DNA of 8,840 bases from Paracoccaceae bacterium (lineage in GTDB: Bacteria; Pseudomonadota; Alphaproteobacteria; Rhodobacterales; Rhodobacteraceae). A program made the position numbers and the translations under genes. The stretch is from assembly GCA_003511785.1 (NCBI GenBank), contig DOIS01000200.1, forward strand, positions 1-8,840, given 5' to 3'. A model generated the notes under the pieces. The model was given only the letters and a program-made list of their open reading frames with translations. It made no database searches and had not been told where the DNA came from. Below, piece by piece: positions 1 through 6,426 of this stretch (position 1 is its first letter; the number at the start of each line of letters is the position of its first letter).

Positions 1-137
1 AGGGCATGACGCTGCCCTTCGTGAGCTATGGCGGCTCGTCGCTGATCGCGGGGGGTATCCTGGTGGGGATGCTTCTGGCCTTCACCCGCACGCGCCCGCA
101 AGGCGAGATCGGGGACATCCTGCGCGGGCGGCGGTGA
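1..137 (+). CDS. ftsW: FtsW, septal lipid II polymerase (3' end only)
   Basis: Only the last 44 codons are in the window, read in the frame that starts at base 3 and ends at the TGA at 135-137. The visible peptide opens with GMTLPFVSYGGSS, a signature of the SEDS family (FtsW/RodA/SpoVE) near the last membrane segments. A hydrophobic stretch (SLIAGGILVGMLLAF) follows, then a short charged cytoplasmic tail ending in RGRR. FtsW polymerises lipid II into septal peptidoglycan with its partner class B PBP (FtsI). RodA shares this motif, but the place directly before murG in a dcw cluster makes FtsW much more likely. The next gene, murG, starts 83 bases after the stop. The 5' part of the gene lies outside the window, so nothing can be said about its start or integrity. 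Confidence 0.93.
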   Translation, partial: GMTLPFVSYGGSSLIAGGILVGMLLAFTRTRPQGEIGDILRGRR

Positions 138-220
138 TGCGGGCGGTCGATCGGCGGACCCCGGCCTGTGCGCCGGCGGGCGAGTTGCGCCGGGGCGCGC
201 GCAAAACGCGAGGCCCTGAG

Positions 221-1318
221 ATGACACAACCGCTTTTGCTGATGGCCGCCGGGGGCACCGGCGGGCACATGTTCCCCGCCCAGGCGCTGGCCGAGACCAT
301 GCTGCGCCGGGGCTGGCGGGTGCAGCTGTCCACCGATGCACGCGGCGCGCGATATACCGGCGGATTTCCGCACTCGACCGAGATCCGCGAGGTCTCCTCG
401 GCCACCTTTGCCCGTGGCGGCGCCGTGCAGAAGGCGCTGGTGGCGCCGAAGATCGCCGCTGGCGTGCTGGGCGCCATGGCCGCCATGCGCCGCGACCGGC
501 CGGATGTGGTGGTGGGCTTCGGCGGCTATCCCTCGATCCCGGCGCTGGGGGCGGCCACGCTGATGAAGCTGCCGCGCATGATCCATGAACAGAACGGCGT
601 GCTGGGCCGGGTGAACCAGCTCTTCGCCACGCGGGTGGCCTGCGTGGCCTGCGGCGTCTGGCCCACCGATCTGCCCGAGGGGGCGGAGGGGGTGCATGTG
701 GGCAACCCGGTGCGCGGCGCGGTGCATGAGCGCGCGGGCGCGGCCTATATCCCGCCCGGCGACTACCCGATGTCGGTGCTGGTGATGGGCGGCAGCCAGG
801 GTGCGCGGGTGCTCTCGGATGTTGTGCCCGGGGCCATTGCGGCCCTTCCCGAGCCGATCCGCCGGCACCTGCGCGTGAGCCACCAGGCCCGCCCCGAGGA
901 TGGCGAGCGGGTGGCGGCGGCCTATGCCGAGGCGGGGATCGACGCCGATGTGCAGCCCTTCTTTCACGACGTGCCGCGCCGGATGACGGAGGCGCAGCTG
1001 GTGATCTCGCGCGCCGGGGCCTCCTCGATCGCCGATCTCACCGTGATCGGGCGGCCTTCGATCCTGATCCCGTTCGCCGCCGCCGCCGGAGACCACCAGA
1101 GCGCCAATGCGCGCGGGCTGGCCCGGGCGGGGGCCGCGGTGATGATCCCCGAATCCCGGCTTGACGTCGAGGTGCTCTCGACGCAGATCGCCGCAGTGCT
1201 GTCGGACCCGGACGCCGCAGCGCAAATGGCGCAGGCGGCGCTGTCGGTGGGCAAGCCCGAGGCCGCGCAGGAGTTGGCCGCCCTCGTAGAAACCTTGGCC
1301 GGAAAGGACCGCCCATGA
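221..1318 (+). CDS. murG: MurG, UDP-GlcNAc:lipid I N-acetylglucosaminyltransferase
   Basis: This 365-residue protein adds GlcNAc from UDP-GlcNAc to lipid I to give lipid II on the inner face of the cytoplasmic membrane. It is a GT-B fold enzyme of family GT28 and has the usual length. Motifs seen: the N-terminal glycine loop GGTGGH (11-16), GFGGYPSIP (99-107), HEQN (122-125), GNPVR (161-165), the second glycine loop GGSQGA (190-195), RAGASSIADL (264-273) in the donor-binding half, and DHQSANA (291-297). The ATG at 221 is preceded by GAGG at 210-213 with 7 bases spacing and gives the normal MurG N-terminus. The reading frame stays open back to a GTG at 134 that overlaps the ftsW stop. That 29-residue extension is Arg- and Pro-rich, unlike MurG, so I reject it. 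The stop overlaps the murC start (ATGA), which suggests translational coupling. Confidence 0.97.
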   Translation: MTQPLLLMAAGGTGGHMFPAQALAETMLRRGWRVQLSTDARGARYTGGFPHSTEIREVSSATFARGGAVQKALVAPKIAAGVLGAMAAMRRDRPDVVVGFGGYPSIPALGAATLMKLPRMIHEQNGVLGRVNQLFATRVACVACGVWPTDLPEGAEGVHVGNPVRGAVHERAGAAYIPPGDYPMSVLVMGGSQGARVLSDVVPGAIAALPEPIRRHLRVSHQARPEDGERVAAAYAEAGIDADVQPFFHDVPRRMTEAQLVISRAGASSIADLTVIGRPSILIPFAAAAGDHQSANARGLARAGAAVMIPESRLDVEVLSTQIAAVLSDPDAAAQMAQAALSVGKPEAAQELAALVETLAGKDRP

Positions 1319-2721
1319 CCCCAGCCACGAAACTGCCCGGCGACGTGGGCCCGATCCATTTCACCGGTATCGGTGGCATCGGCATGTCGGGCATCGCCGA
1401 GGTGTTGTTGAACCTGGGTTACGTGGTGCAGGGCTCGGACCTGAAGGCGAGCGCGATCACCGAGCGGCTGGCCGGGCTGGGCGCCACGATCTTCGAGGGC
1501 CAGGCGGCGGAGAACCTGGAGGACGCCGAGGTCGTTGTGATCTCGTCTGCGATCAAGCCCGGCAACCCGGAACTGGACGAGGCGCGTCGGCGCAAGCTGC
1601 CCATCGTCAGGCGCGCCGAGATGCTGGCCGAACTGATGCGTCTGAAATCCAACGTCGCCATTGCCGGGACGCATGGCAAGACGACGACCACCACCATGAT
1701 GGCCGAGCTGATGGTCGCGGGCGGGTTCGATCCGACCGTGGTCAATGGCGGGATCATCCATGCCTATGGCTCGAACGCGCGCATGGGGCAGGGCGAGTGG
1801 ATGGTGGTCGAGGCCGACGAGAGCGACGGCACCTTCAACCGGCTGCCCGCGACCGTGGCGGTCGTCACCAATATCGACCCCGAGCACATGGAACACTGGG
1901 GCGATTTCGACCGCCTGCGCGAGGGGTTCCACGATTTCGTCTCGAACATCCCGTTCTACGGGGTGGCGGTGTGCTGCACCGATCACGATGAGGTGCAGCG
2001 TCTCGTGGGCCGGATCAGCGACCGGCGGGTGGTGACCTACGGCTTCAATGCCCAGGCCGATGTGCGCGGCGAGAACCTGACCTACAAGGGGGGCGTTGCG
2101 CATTTCGACGTGGCGCTTCAGGCCGAGGGCAAGCGGATCGAGGGCTGCACCCTGCCGATGCCCGGCGATCACAACGTCTCGAACGCGCTGGCCGCCGTGG
2201 CGGTGGCCCGGCATCTGGGCATGAAGGGCGAGGAGATCCGCGCGGCGCTGGCGGCCTTCGGAGGGGTGAACCGGCGCTTCACCCGGGTGGGCGAGGTCGG
2301 AGGCGTCACCGTGATCGACGATTACGGCCATCACCCGGTCGAGATCGCCGCCGTGCTCAAGGCCGCGCGCCAGGCGGTCGAAGACGGGGCGCGGGTGATC
2401 GCGGTGCACCAGCCGCACCGCTATTCGCGGCTCTTGGCGCTGTTCGACGATTTCTGCTCCTGTTTCAACGAGGCCGATGTGGTGGCCATCGCCGAGGTCT
2501 TCGCCGCGGGAGAAGACCCGATCCCCGGTGCGAGCCGCGACGAACTGGTCGCGGGGCTGATCCGCTATGGCCACCGTCACGCGCGGGCGATCCTGGACGA
2601 GGACGACCTGGCCCGGCTGGTGCGCGAGCAGGCCCGGCCCGGCGACATGGTGGTGTGCCTGGGCGCGGGCACGATCAGCGCCTGGGCGCACGGGTTGCCC
2701 GCGCGGTTGGAGAGAGAGTGA
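1315..2721 (+). CDS. murC: MurC, UDP-N-acetylmuramate--L-alanine ligase
   Basis: A 468-residue cytoplasmic Mur ligase that joins L-Ala to UDP-MurNAc using ATP, the first step in building the stem peptide. All three domains are visible. The N-terminal UDP-binding domain has HFTGIGGIGMSGIAE (15-29). The central ATPase domain has the P-loop GTHGKTTTT (118-126), ADESDGTF (167-174) and NIDPEHMEHWG (186-196). GDHNVSNALA (284-293) marks the way into the C-terminal domain, which has DYGHHP (336-341), HQPHRYSR (365-372) and GAGTIS (450-455). The length is normal and no key motif is missing. The ATG sits in an ATGA overlap with murG and has AAAGGA at 1303-1308, 6 bases upstream, so it can also be initiated independently. 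The DYGHHP and HQPHRYSR motifs separate MurC from MurD, MurE and MurF. A GC-rich hairpin begins at the last base of its stop codon. Confidence 0.98.
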   Translation: MTPATKLPGDVGPIHFTGIGGIGMSGIAEVLLNLGYVVQGSDLKASAITERLAGLGATIFEGQAAENLEDAEVVVISSAIKPGNPELDEARRRKLPIVRRAEMLAELMRLKSNVAIAGTHGKTTTTTMMAELMVAGGFDPTVVNGGIIHAYGSNARMGQGEWMVVEADESDGTFNRLPATVAVVTNIDPEHMEHWGDFDRLREGFHDFVSNIPFYGVAVCCTDHDEVQRLVGRISDRRVVTYGFNAQADVRGENLTYKGGVAHFDVALQAEGKRIEGCTLPMPGDHNVSNALAAVAVARHLGMKGEEIRAALAAFGGVNRRFTRVGEVGGVTVIDDYGHHPVEIAAVLKAARQAVEDGARVIAVHQPHRYSRLLALFDDFCSCFNEADVVAIAEVFAAGEDPIPGASRDELVAGLIRYGHRHARAILDEDDLARLVREQARPGDMVVCLGAGTISAWAHGLPARLERE

Positions 2722-2748
2722 CGCCGGCGCCGCGGCGCCGGTGTTTTT
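2721..2748 (+). terminator. GC-rich perfect palindrome with T run after murC
   Basis: Bases 2724-2741 form a perfect 18-base palindrome (CCGGCGCCGCGGCGCCGG). In RNA the stem can extend outward through a G-U pair (2723/2742), a C-G pair (2722/2743) and an A-U pair (2721/2744), giving 10 pairs around a 4-base loop at 2731-2734. Five T residues (2744-2748) follow at once. This is the layout of an intrinsic terminator or attenuator between murC and the small membrane protein genes. The T run is short, so full termination is uncertain. As a duplex the palindrome could instead bind a dimeric protein. Confidence 0.5.
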
Positions 2749-2764
2749 GAAAAGGGAGGTGCCG

Positions 2765-2809
2765 GTGACAGGCTGCATGACGACGCGCCCCGAGGGCGGG
2801 GCGCGATGA
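2765..2809 (+). other. Possible 14-codon leader peptide upstream of the first DUF2484-type gene
   Basis: A GTG at 2765 opens a short frame reading VTGCMTTRPEGGAR, with its TGA at 2807-2809. A strong ribosome-binding sequence, GGGAGG (2754-2759), lies 5 bases upstream. The stop overlaps the ATG of the next gene as ATGA, the same coupling used between murG and murC. The next gene itself has only a modest GAGGG (2792-2796). A ribosome loading at the strong site and re-starting at the ATG would explain the arrangement. The peptide is too short for composition to be evidence of coding, and in GC-rich DNA such a frame can arise by chance. Treat it as a hypothesis. Confidence 0.2.
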
Positions 2810-3054
2810 GCACGGCGGCGATTTCGGCCGCCCTTTGGGTGCTGGCGGCGACGGGGACAGCCTTCCTGCCGATGCGCCGGCAATACGCGCCGGGGCTGGG
2901 TCTTCTGCTGCTGGCGCCGGGGCTGATCCTGTGGCTGGGGGCGGCGCATGGCTGGGGCTGGTCGGTGGCGGCGCTGCTGGGCTTTCTGTCGATGTTTCGC
3001 AACCCGCTGCGCTATCTGTGGCGCAAGGCGCGCGGGGAAGGGGGCGAAACGTGA
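2806..3054 (+). CDS. Small DUF2484-type membrane protein, first copy
   Basis: An 82-residue hydrophobic protein of unknown function. The sequence shows an N-terminal hydrophobic segment (about 4-22), a second (about 29-47) and a third (about 50-64), followed by a basic tail (RYLWRKAR, 69-76). Two or three membrane passes are likely; I see no catalytic motif. From memory, small proteins of this type between murC and murB in Rhodobacterales are annotated as DUF2484; this copy fits less clearly than the next one. It aligns with the next gene almost without gaps, sharing AALW (8-11), LP (21-22), W52 and a C-terminal S-x2-R-x-P-x2-Y-L-x-R pattern. The ATG at 2806 has GAGGG (2792-2796) 9 bases upstream. 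Its TGA overlaps the GTG start of the next gene (GTGA). An envelope role is inferred only from location. Confidence 0.85.
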   Translation: MSTAAISAALWVLAATGTAFLPMRRQYAPGLGLLLLAPGLILWLGAAHGWGWSVAALLGFLSMFRNPLRYLWRKARGEGGET

Positions 3055-3305
3055 GCCTGTCGCTGATCCTGGCCGCGCTTTGGGCCGTGGTGGCCAACCT
3101 GCTGGCCATGCTGCCCTCGCGCGACAATCACTGGCGCAGCGCCTATGCGCTGATCGCGCTGGGCATCCCGCTTCTGGGGTTCGTCACCTACGAGAACGGG
3201 CCCTGGGTCGGGCTGGGCGTGATGGTGGCGGGCATGTCGGTTCTGCGCTGGCCGGTGATCTATCTCGCGCGCCGGGTGCGGGCGCGTTTGGGCCAGAGGG
3301 GGTAG
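3051..3305 (+). CDS. DUF2484 family small membrane protein, second copy
   Basis: An 84-residue hydrophobic protein of unknown function that I recognise as the DUF2484 type found in Rhodobacterales dcw clusters. Hydrophobic segments lie at about 4-22, 31-47 and 50-65, and the C-terminus is Arg-rich (RRVRARLGQRG, 74-84). A polar patch, LPSRDNHWRS (21-30), joins the first two segments. The chosen start is the GTG at 3051: it has a strong upstream purine run, GGGGAAGGGGG (3034-3044), 6 bases away, and it aligns with the ATG of the preceding paralogue. The frame is open further upstream, but that would overlap most of the preceding gene. The four-base GTGA overlap implies that the two proteins are made together, perhaps in similar amounts, and so may form a heteromer; that last step is inference. 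Confidence 0.9.
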   Translation: MSLSLILAALWAVVANLLAMLPSRDNHWRSAYALIALGIPLLGFVTYENGPWVGLGVMVAGMSVLRWPVIYLARRVRARLGQRG

Positions 3306-3327
3306 GGGGCCAGCCCCCGGCGTTTTT
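3305..3327 (+). terminator. Hairpin plus T run after the DUF2484 pair
   Basis: GGGGG (3305-3309), loop CCAG (3310-3313) and CCCCC (3314-3318) form a strong 5-pair stem that can close to 6 pairs. TTTTT follows at 3323-3327, separated by GGCG. It begins at the final base of the stop codon of the second small gene. This fits a weak intrinsic terminator. The 4-base gap before the T run lowers confidence. Confidence 0.45.
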
Positions 3328-3386
3328 CTCGATGTGGTCTGTCCGGCTGTTGTCGAGCAAACACGAGTGCAGCGACCGCCCGTGGT

Positions 3387-3421
3387 GGGCGCGAAAGCGC
3401 CCGCGTTTTGCCAAAGGCAAA
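3387..3421 (+). repeat. Two adjacent hairpins, the first with a GAAA tetraloop
   Basis: The first stem is GGGCGC (3387-3392) with GCGCCC (3397-3402), closed by GAAA (3393-3396), a GNRA tetraloop known to be stable in RNA. After GCG, a TTTT run (3406-3409) partly overlaps the second stem, TTTGCC (3407-3412) with GGCAAA (3416-3421), loop AAA. The first hairpin plus T run could act as a terminator, in competition with the second hairpin. The layout also fits a dispersed intergenic repeat; copy number elsewhere in the genome would decide. Confidence 0.45.
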
Positions 3422-3500
3422 CCTTAGGGAGATCAACGCGTGAATACCCTTGTTTTCAGCAGTTAGACCGCCGCTAGCCCCACAGCAATGCGAACGGCTG

Positions 3501-3560
3501 GGGCTCTGCCCACCGGCGCGTTGCGCCTCCCCCCGCGGTATTTGTTTAGGAAAAGAAGGG
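3501..3560 (+). repeat. Compact double-hairpin element with AT-richer tail upstream of murB
   Basis: GGGC (3501-3504) pairs with GCCC (3508-3511), and GGCGC (3515-3519) pairs with GCGCC (3523-3527). A C-rich run and then GGTATTTGTTTAGGAAAAGAAGG (about 3537-3560) follow. From memory, Rhodobacterales gaps often carry such a unit: a GC hairpin or two, then CCCCCGG, then a TATTT and purine-rich tail. I infer membership of that family and cannot check it here. The purine-rich tail resembles a ribosome-binding site, but no start codon in the murB frame follows at proper spacing. Confidence 0.4.
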
Positions 3561-3600
3561 GGCGGGTTGCGCGCCTGCCCGCACGCGGCTAGCAGGGGGC

Positions 3601-4530
3601 ATGGTGCAGGATTATCCCCCTTTGCGCGGCCGGTTGACCCGCGACCGTGCGCTGTCGGAACTGACCTGGCTGCGCGTGGGCGGGCCGGCGGAGGCGCTGG
3701 TGCAGCCGGCCGATACCGAGGATCTGGCGGCGTTTCTGGCGGCTCTGGCCCCAGAGGTTCCGGTGTTCCCGATGGGCGTCGGGTCGAACCTGATCGTGCG
3801 CGACGGGGGGCTGCGCGGGGTGGTGATCCGGCTGGGACGCGGGTTCAATTCCATCACGATCGAGGGCGACACGGTGACGGCCGGGGCGGCCGCACTCGAT
3901 GCGCATGTGGCCCGCAAGGCGGCAGATGCGGGGGTCGATCTGACCTTTCTGCGCACCATCCCCGGCGCCATCGGCGGGGCGGTGCGGATGAACGCGGGCT
4001 GCTATGGCACCTATCTGGCCGATGTTTTCGTCTCGGCCCGGGCGGTAACCCGCGCGGGCGAGGTGGTGGAGCTTGGCCCCGAGGCCCTGAGCTTTCGCTA
4101 TCGCCAGACCGACCTGGCCCCGGGCGCGGTGCTGGTGGAGGCCACGCTGCGCGGGCCCCTGGGCGATCCGAAGGCCTTGCACGCGCGGATGGACGACCAA
4201 CTGGCCCGCCGCGACGCGACCCAGCCCACCAAGGACCGCAGCGCGGGCAGCACCTTCCGCAACCCGGCGGGGTTCTCCTCGACGGGCCGCGCCGACGACG
4301 TGCACGACCTCAAGGCCTGGAAGGTGATCGAGGACGCGGGCATGCGCGGCGCGCGGCTGGGCGGCGCGCAGATGAGCGAGAAACACGCCAATTTTCTCAT
4401 CAACGCGGGCGATGCCAGCGCCGCCGATCTCGAGGGCCTGGGCGAGATGGTGCGAAAAAAGGTTTACGAGACCAGCGGCATAAAGCTAGAGTGGGAAATC
4501 ATGCGCATCGGCGAACCGGCCGGGGCGTAA
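3601..4530 (+). CDS. murB: MurB, UDP-N-acetylenolpyruvoylglucosamine reductase
   Basis: A 309-residue FAD enzyme of the cytoplasm that uses NADPH to reduce UDP-GlcNAc-enolpyruvate to UDP-MurNAc, the substrate for MurC. Seen in order: LRVGGPAE (24-31) at the start of the FAD domain, GSNLIVRDGG (61-70), the FAD-binding PGAIGGAVRMNAGCYG (121-136), SFRYRQT (164-170) with the active-site Tyr-Arg region, AGSTFRNP (215-222) with the likely proton-donor Ser217, GGAQMSEKHANFLIN (254-268), and LEWEI (296-300) with the likely catalytic Glu299. Nothing essential is missing. The ATG at 3601 is the first good start, but its GGGGG (3595-3599) is only one base away. A GTG at 3604 would have better spacing and remove just one residue. 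There is no overlap with the previous gene, and a 91-base gap separates it from ddl. Confidence 0.97.
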   Translation: MVQDYPPLRGRLTRDRALSELTWLRVGGPAEALVQPADTEDLAAFLAALAPEVPVFPMGVGSNLIVRDGGLRGVVIRLGRGFNSITIEGDTVTAGAAALDAHVARKAADAGVDLTFLRTIPGAIGGAVRMNAGCYGTYLADVFVSARAVTRAGEVVELGPEALSFRYRQTDLAPGAVLVEATLRGPLGDPKALHARMDDQLARRDATQPTKDRSAGSTFRNPAGFSSTGRADDVHDLKAWKVIEDAGMRGARLGGAQMSEKHANFLINAGDASAADLEGLGEMVRKKVYETSGIKLEWEIMRIGEPAGA

Positions 4531-4621
4531 CCCTCCGCCACAACCCGGAACAGGCATATCAACCGGGGCGGAGTCGGAACGAACAAGGGCCGACAACGGC
4601 CCGGGACATTGAGGCACTGAC
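4531..4621 (+). promoter_or_regulatory. murB-ddl gap: hairpin and ddl ribosome-binding site
   Basis: GGGCCG (4587-4592) pairs with CGGCCC (4597-4602) around an ACAA loop, giving a 6-pair hairpin. It ends 8 bases before GAGG (4611-4614), which lies 7 bases ahead of the ddl GTG. No T run follows, so it is not a terminator by this layout; it could affect ribosome access or mRNA stability. A GAGTC (4571-4575) matches the CcrM methylation site GANTC, but the same pentamer class also occurs inside genes of this window, so I give it no regulatory meaning. Confidence 0.4.
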
Positions 4622-5560
4622 GTGGGTCGATCGAGCGGTGAGACCCCCAAGGTTGCGGTTCTGATGGGCGGCCCCTCGGCCGAGCGCGAGGTGTCGTTGT
4701 CGTCGGGGCGCGAATGCGCCGCCGCGCTGCGCGGGGAAGGGTATGAGGTGGCCGAGCTGGATGCCGGGCCGGACCTCTGCGATCGCCTGCGCGACATTGC
4801 CCCGGACGTGGTGTTCAATGCCCTGCATGGCCGCTGGGGCGAGGATGGCTGCGTACAGGGGCTGCTGGAGTGGCTGGGCCTGCCCTATACCCACTCGGGC
4901 GTGCTGGCCTCGGCCCTGGCGATGGACAAGCAGCGCAGCAAGGATGCCTTCCGCGCCGCCGGCCTGCCGGTGGTCGAGAGCCTGATCGTGTCGAAGGCCG
5001 ACGCCATGGCCGGCCATGTGCTGGCGCCGCCCTACGTGGTCAAGCCCAACAACGAGGGCTCTTCGGTCGGCATCTACATTGTCGAGGAGGGCGCCAACGG
5101 CCCGCCACCCTTGGCCGAGACCATGCCCGAGATGGTGATGGTCGAGAGCTTTGCGCCGGGACGCGAGCTGACGACCACGGTGATGGGCGCGGGGCCGGAT
5201 GCGCCGGCGCGCGCGCTGGGTGTGACCGACATCATCACCGAGGGCTGGTACGACTATGACGCGAAATACAAACCCGGCGGCTCGCGCCACGTGGTGCCCG
5301 CCGATATCCCCGACGAGATCGCGGCGCTCTGCGTGGATTTCGCCCTGCGCGCCCACACGGCGCTGGGCTGTCGCGGTGTGAGCCGGACCGATTTCCGCTG
5401 GGACGAGACGCGGGGCGCGGAAGGGCTGATCCTGCTGGAACTGAATACCCAGCCCGGCATGACGCCGACCTCGCTGGTGCCGGAACAGGCCGCGGCGCGC
5501 GGCATCCCGTTCGGCGCGCTGTGCCGCTGGATGGTGGAGGACGCCTCATGCGACCGCTAG
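4622..5560 (+). CDS. ddl: D-alanine--D-alanine ligase
   Basis: A 312-residue ATP-grasp enzyme of the cytoplasm that joins two D-Ala with ATP; the product is added to the stem peptide by MurF. The length fits the DdlB-type enzymes encoded in dcw clusters. Motifs seen: MGGPSAEREVSLSSG (15-29) with the substrate-binding Glu21, FNALHGRWGEDG (65-76), the ATP-grasp loop KPNNEGSSVG (141-150), VESFAPGRELT (174-184), the omega-loop YDYDAKY (210-216) supplying the conserved Tyr, SRTDFR (254-259), and the metal and phosphate site LELNTQPGMTPTSL (272-285). The Tyr in the omega-loop is the usual mark of a D-Ala-D-Ala ligase, as against D-Ala-D-Lac enzymes. The GTG at 4622 has GAGG 7 bases upstream and gives a normal short N-terminus. 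The end overlaps ftsQ by 13 bases. Confidence 0.97.
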   Translation: MGRSSGETPKVAVLMGGPSAEREVSLSSGRECAAALRGEGYEVAELDAGPDLCDRLRDIAPDVVFNALHGRWGEDGCVQGLLEWLGLPYTHSGVLASALAMDKQRSKDAFRAAGLPVVESLIVSKADAMAGHVLAPPYVVKPNNEGSSVGIYIVEEGANGPPPLAETMPEMVMVESFAPGRELTTTVMGAGPDAPARALGVTDIITEGWYDYDAKYKPGGSRHVVPADIPDEIAALCVDFALRAHTALGCRGVSRTDFRWDETRGAEGLILLELNTQPGMTPTSLVPEQAAARGIPFGALCRWMVEDASCDR

Positions 5561-6423
5561 ACGAGACCACGCCGCGCGATCCCGCGCCCTCGCGGCTGCA
5601 CTACCGGATGCAGCGCTGGATGCTGACGCCGGGCATCCGCCTGGGGCTGCGCATCGGGGTGCCCGCGGCGGCGGTCTTCGCCGCGGCGAGCGGGTTCATG
5701 GCCGACGAGCAGCGCCGCGACGCGGTCAGCATGTTCGTGGCCGAGATGCGCGCCAGCATCCAGGAGCGCCCCGAGTTCATGGTCAGCCTGATGGCGATCG
5801 ACGGGGCCGGTCGGAACCTCGCCGAGGACATCCGCGAGGTGGTCCAGATCGACTTTCCGGTGAGTTCCTTCGATCTCGACCTGGTCACGATCCGCGACCG
5901 CATCGCGGGGCTCGATCCGGTGGAGAACGTGAGCCTGCGGGTCCGGCCCGGCGGCATCTTGCAGGTGGACGTGACCGAGCGCCTGCCGGCGGTCGTCTGG
6001 CGCAGCCGCGACGGGCTGGAAATGCTGGACGAGACCGGCGCGCGGGTGGACTCGCTGACCCGGCGCACCGAGCGCCCGGACCTGCCGCTGATCGCCGGGC
6101 AGGGGGCGCAGCGGCACGTGGCCGAAGCGCTGGACCTGATCGCGGCGGCCGAGCCGCTGGGCGGGCGGCTGCGCGGGCTGGTTCGGATGGGCGCGCGGCG
6201 CTGGGACGTGGTGCTGGACCGCGACCAGCGCATCCTGCTGCCCGAGGAGGACCCGGTGCGCGCGCTCGAGCGGGTGCTGGCGCTCAACGAGGTGCAGGAC
6301 CTGCTGGGGCGCGACGTGACGGCGGTGGACATGCGCCTGGGCGCGCGGCCCACGCTGCGGATGAGCGAGGCGGCCATCGGCGAATGGTGGCGGATCAGGA
6401 AAATCAACGGGAGCGGGCATTAG
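5548..6423 (+). CDS. ftsQ: FtsQ, divisome scaffold protein
   Basis: A 291-residue bitopic membrane protein that links early and late divisome proteins by binding FtsB/FtsL. Seen: a basic cytoplasmic N-terminus (1-32, with RLHYRMQRWM), one membrane segment (about 33-51, IGVPAAAVFAAASGF), a POTRA domain (about 76-145, ending VDVTERLPAV), then the FtsQ/DivIB domain with ERLPAVVWR (144-152) and the closing DMRLGARPTLR (261-271). Sequence similarity within this family is low, so the topology, motifs and position before ftsA carry the call. The ATG at 5548 lies inside the ddl end, with GGAGGA (5536-5541) 6 bases upstream. The frame is open back to a GTG at 5521, but that lacks such a site. The overlap with ddl suggests coupled translation. 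Confidence 0.95.
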   Translation: MRPLDETTPRDPAPSRLHYRMQRWMLTPGIRLGLRIGVPAAAVFAAASGFMADEQRRDAVSMFVAEMRASIQERPEFMVSLMAIDGAGRNLAEDIREVVQIDFPVSSFDLDLVTIRDRIAGLDPVENVSLRVRPGGILQVDVTERLPAVVWRSRDGLEMLDETGARVDSLTRRTERPDLPLIAGQGAQRHVAEALDLIAAAEPLGGRLRGLVRMGARRWDVVLDRDQRILLPEEDPVRALERVLALNEVQDLLGRDVTAVDMRLGARPTLRMSEAAIGEWWRIRKINGSGH

Positions 6424-6426
6424 GTG

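Larger units (their letters stand above)
3328..3600. other. Gene-free gap before murB, rich in hairpins
   Basis: I see no convincing gene on either strand here. Short open frames run through it, but their peptides have no recognisable domain. The stretch holds the tandem hairpins at 3387-3421 and the pair of hairpins with an AT-richer tail at 3501-3560, listed separately. GCTAGC, a palindrome containing the usually rare CTAG, occurs twice (3473-3478 and 3588-3593). The second copy lies 7 bases before the murB ATG. No clear -35/-10 pair stands out, although a murB promoter may lie here, since terminator-like hairpins stand upstream. Part of the stretch (about 3335-3470) could be a decayed repeat. 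Confidence 0.6.

Noticed and set aside
134..220. N-terminal extension of MurG by 29 residues from the GTG overlapping the ftsW stop
   Set aside because: The added residues are Arg- and Pro-rich and unlike MurG, while ATG 221 has a ribosome-binding site and gives the standard N-terminus before GGTGGH.
964..2949. A 661-codon open frame on the minus strand across murG and murC, and other long minus-strand frames
   Set aside because: Their peptides are rich in His, Arg, Gly and Pro, show no domain, and lie antisense to genes with clear motifs. Long shadow frames are expected at this GC content.
3184..3420. Minus-strand 78-codon frame in the gap before murB
   Set aside because: It overlaps the second DUF2484 gene antisense and shows no domain. 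Its N-terminal part may come from a decayed repeat, but nothing supports a gene.
3335..3471. A small insertion element with terminal inverted repeats
   Set aside because: The possible ends share only a few bases (GGTCT/AGACC and a loose CTGTTG/CAGCAG), there is no clear target duplication and no transposase; kept only as a possibility within the gap finding.
4571..4575. GAGTC as a CcrM-type regulatory methylation site before ddl
   Set aside because: GANTC pentamers also occur inside genes here (for example within ftsQ and ftsA), so one copy in a gap is not evidence of regulation.
3450..4664. A 404-codon plus-strand frame overlapping murB
   Set aside because: It is murB read in another frame: Gly/Arg-rich, without motifs, while the murB frame has every family motif.
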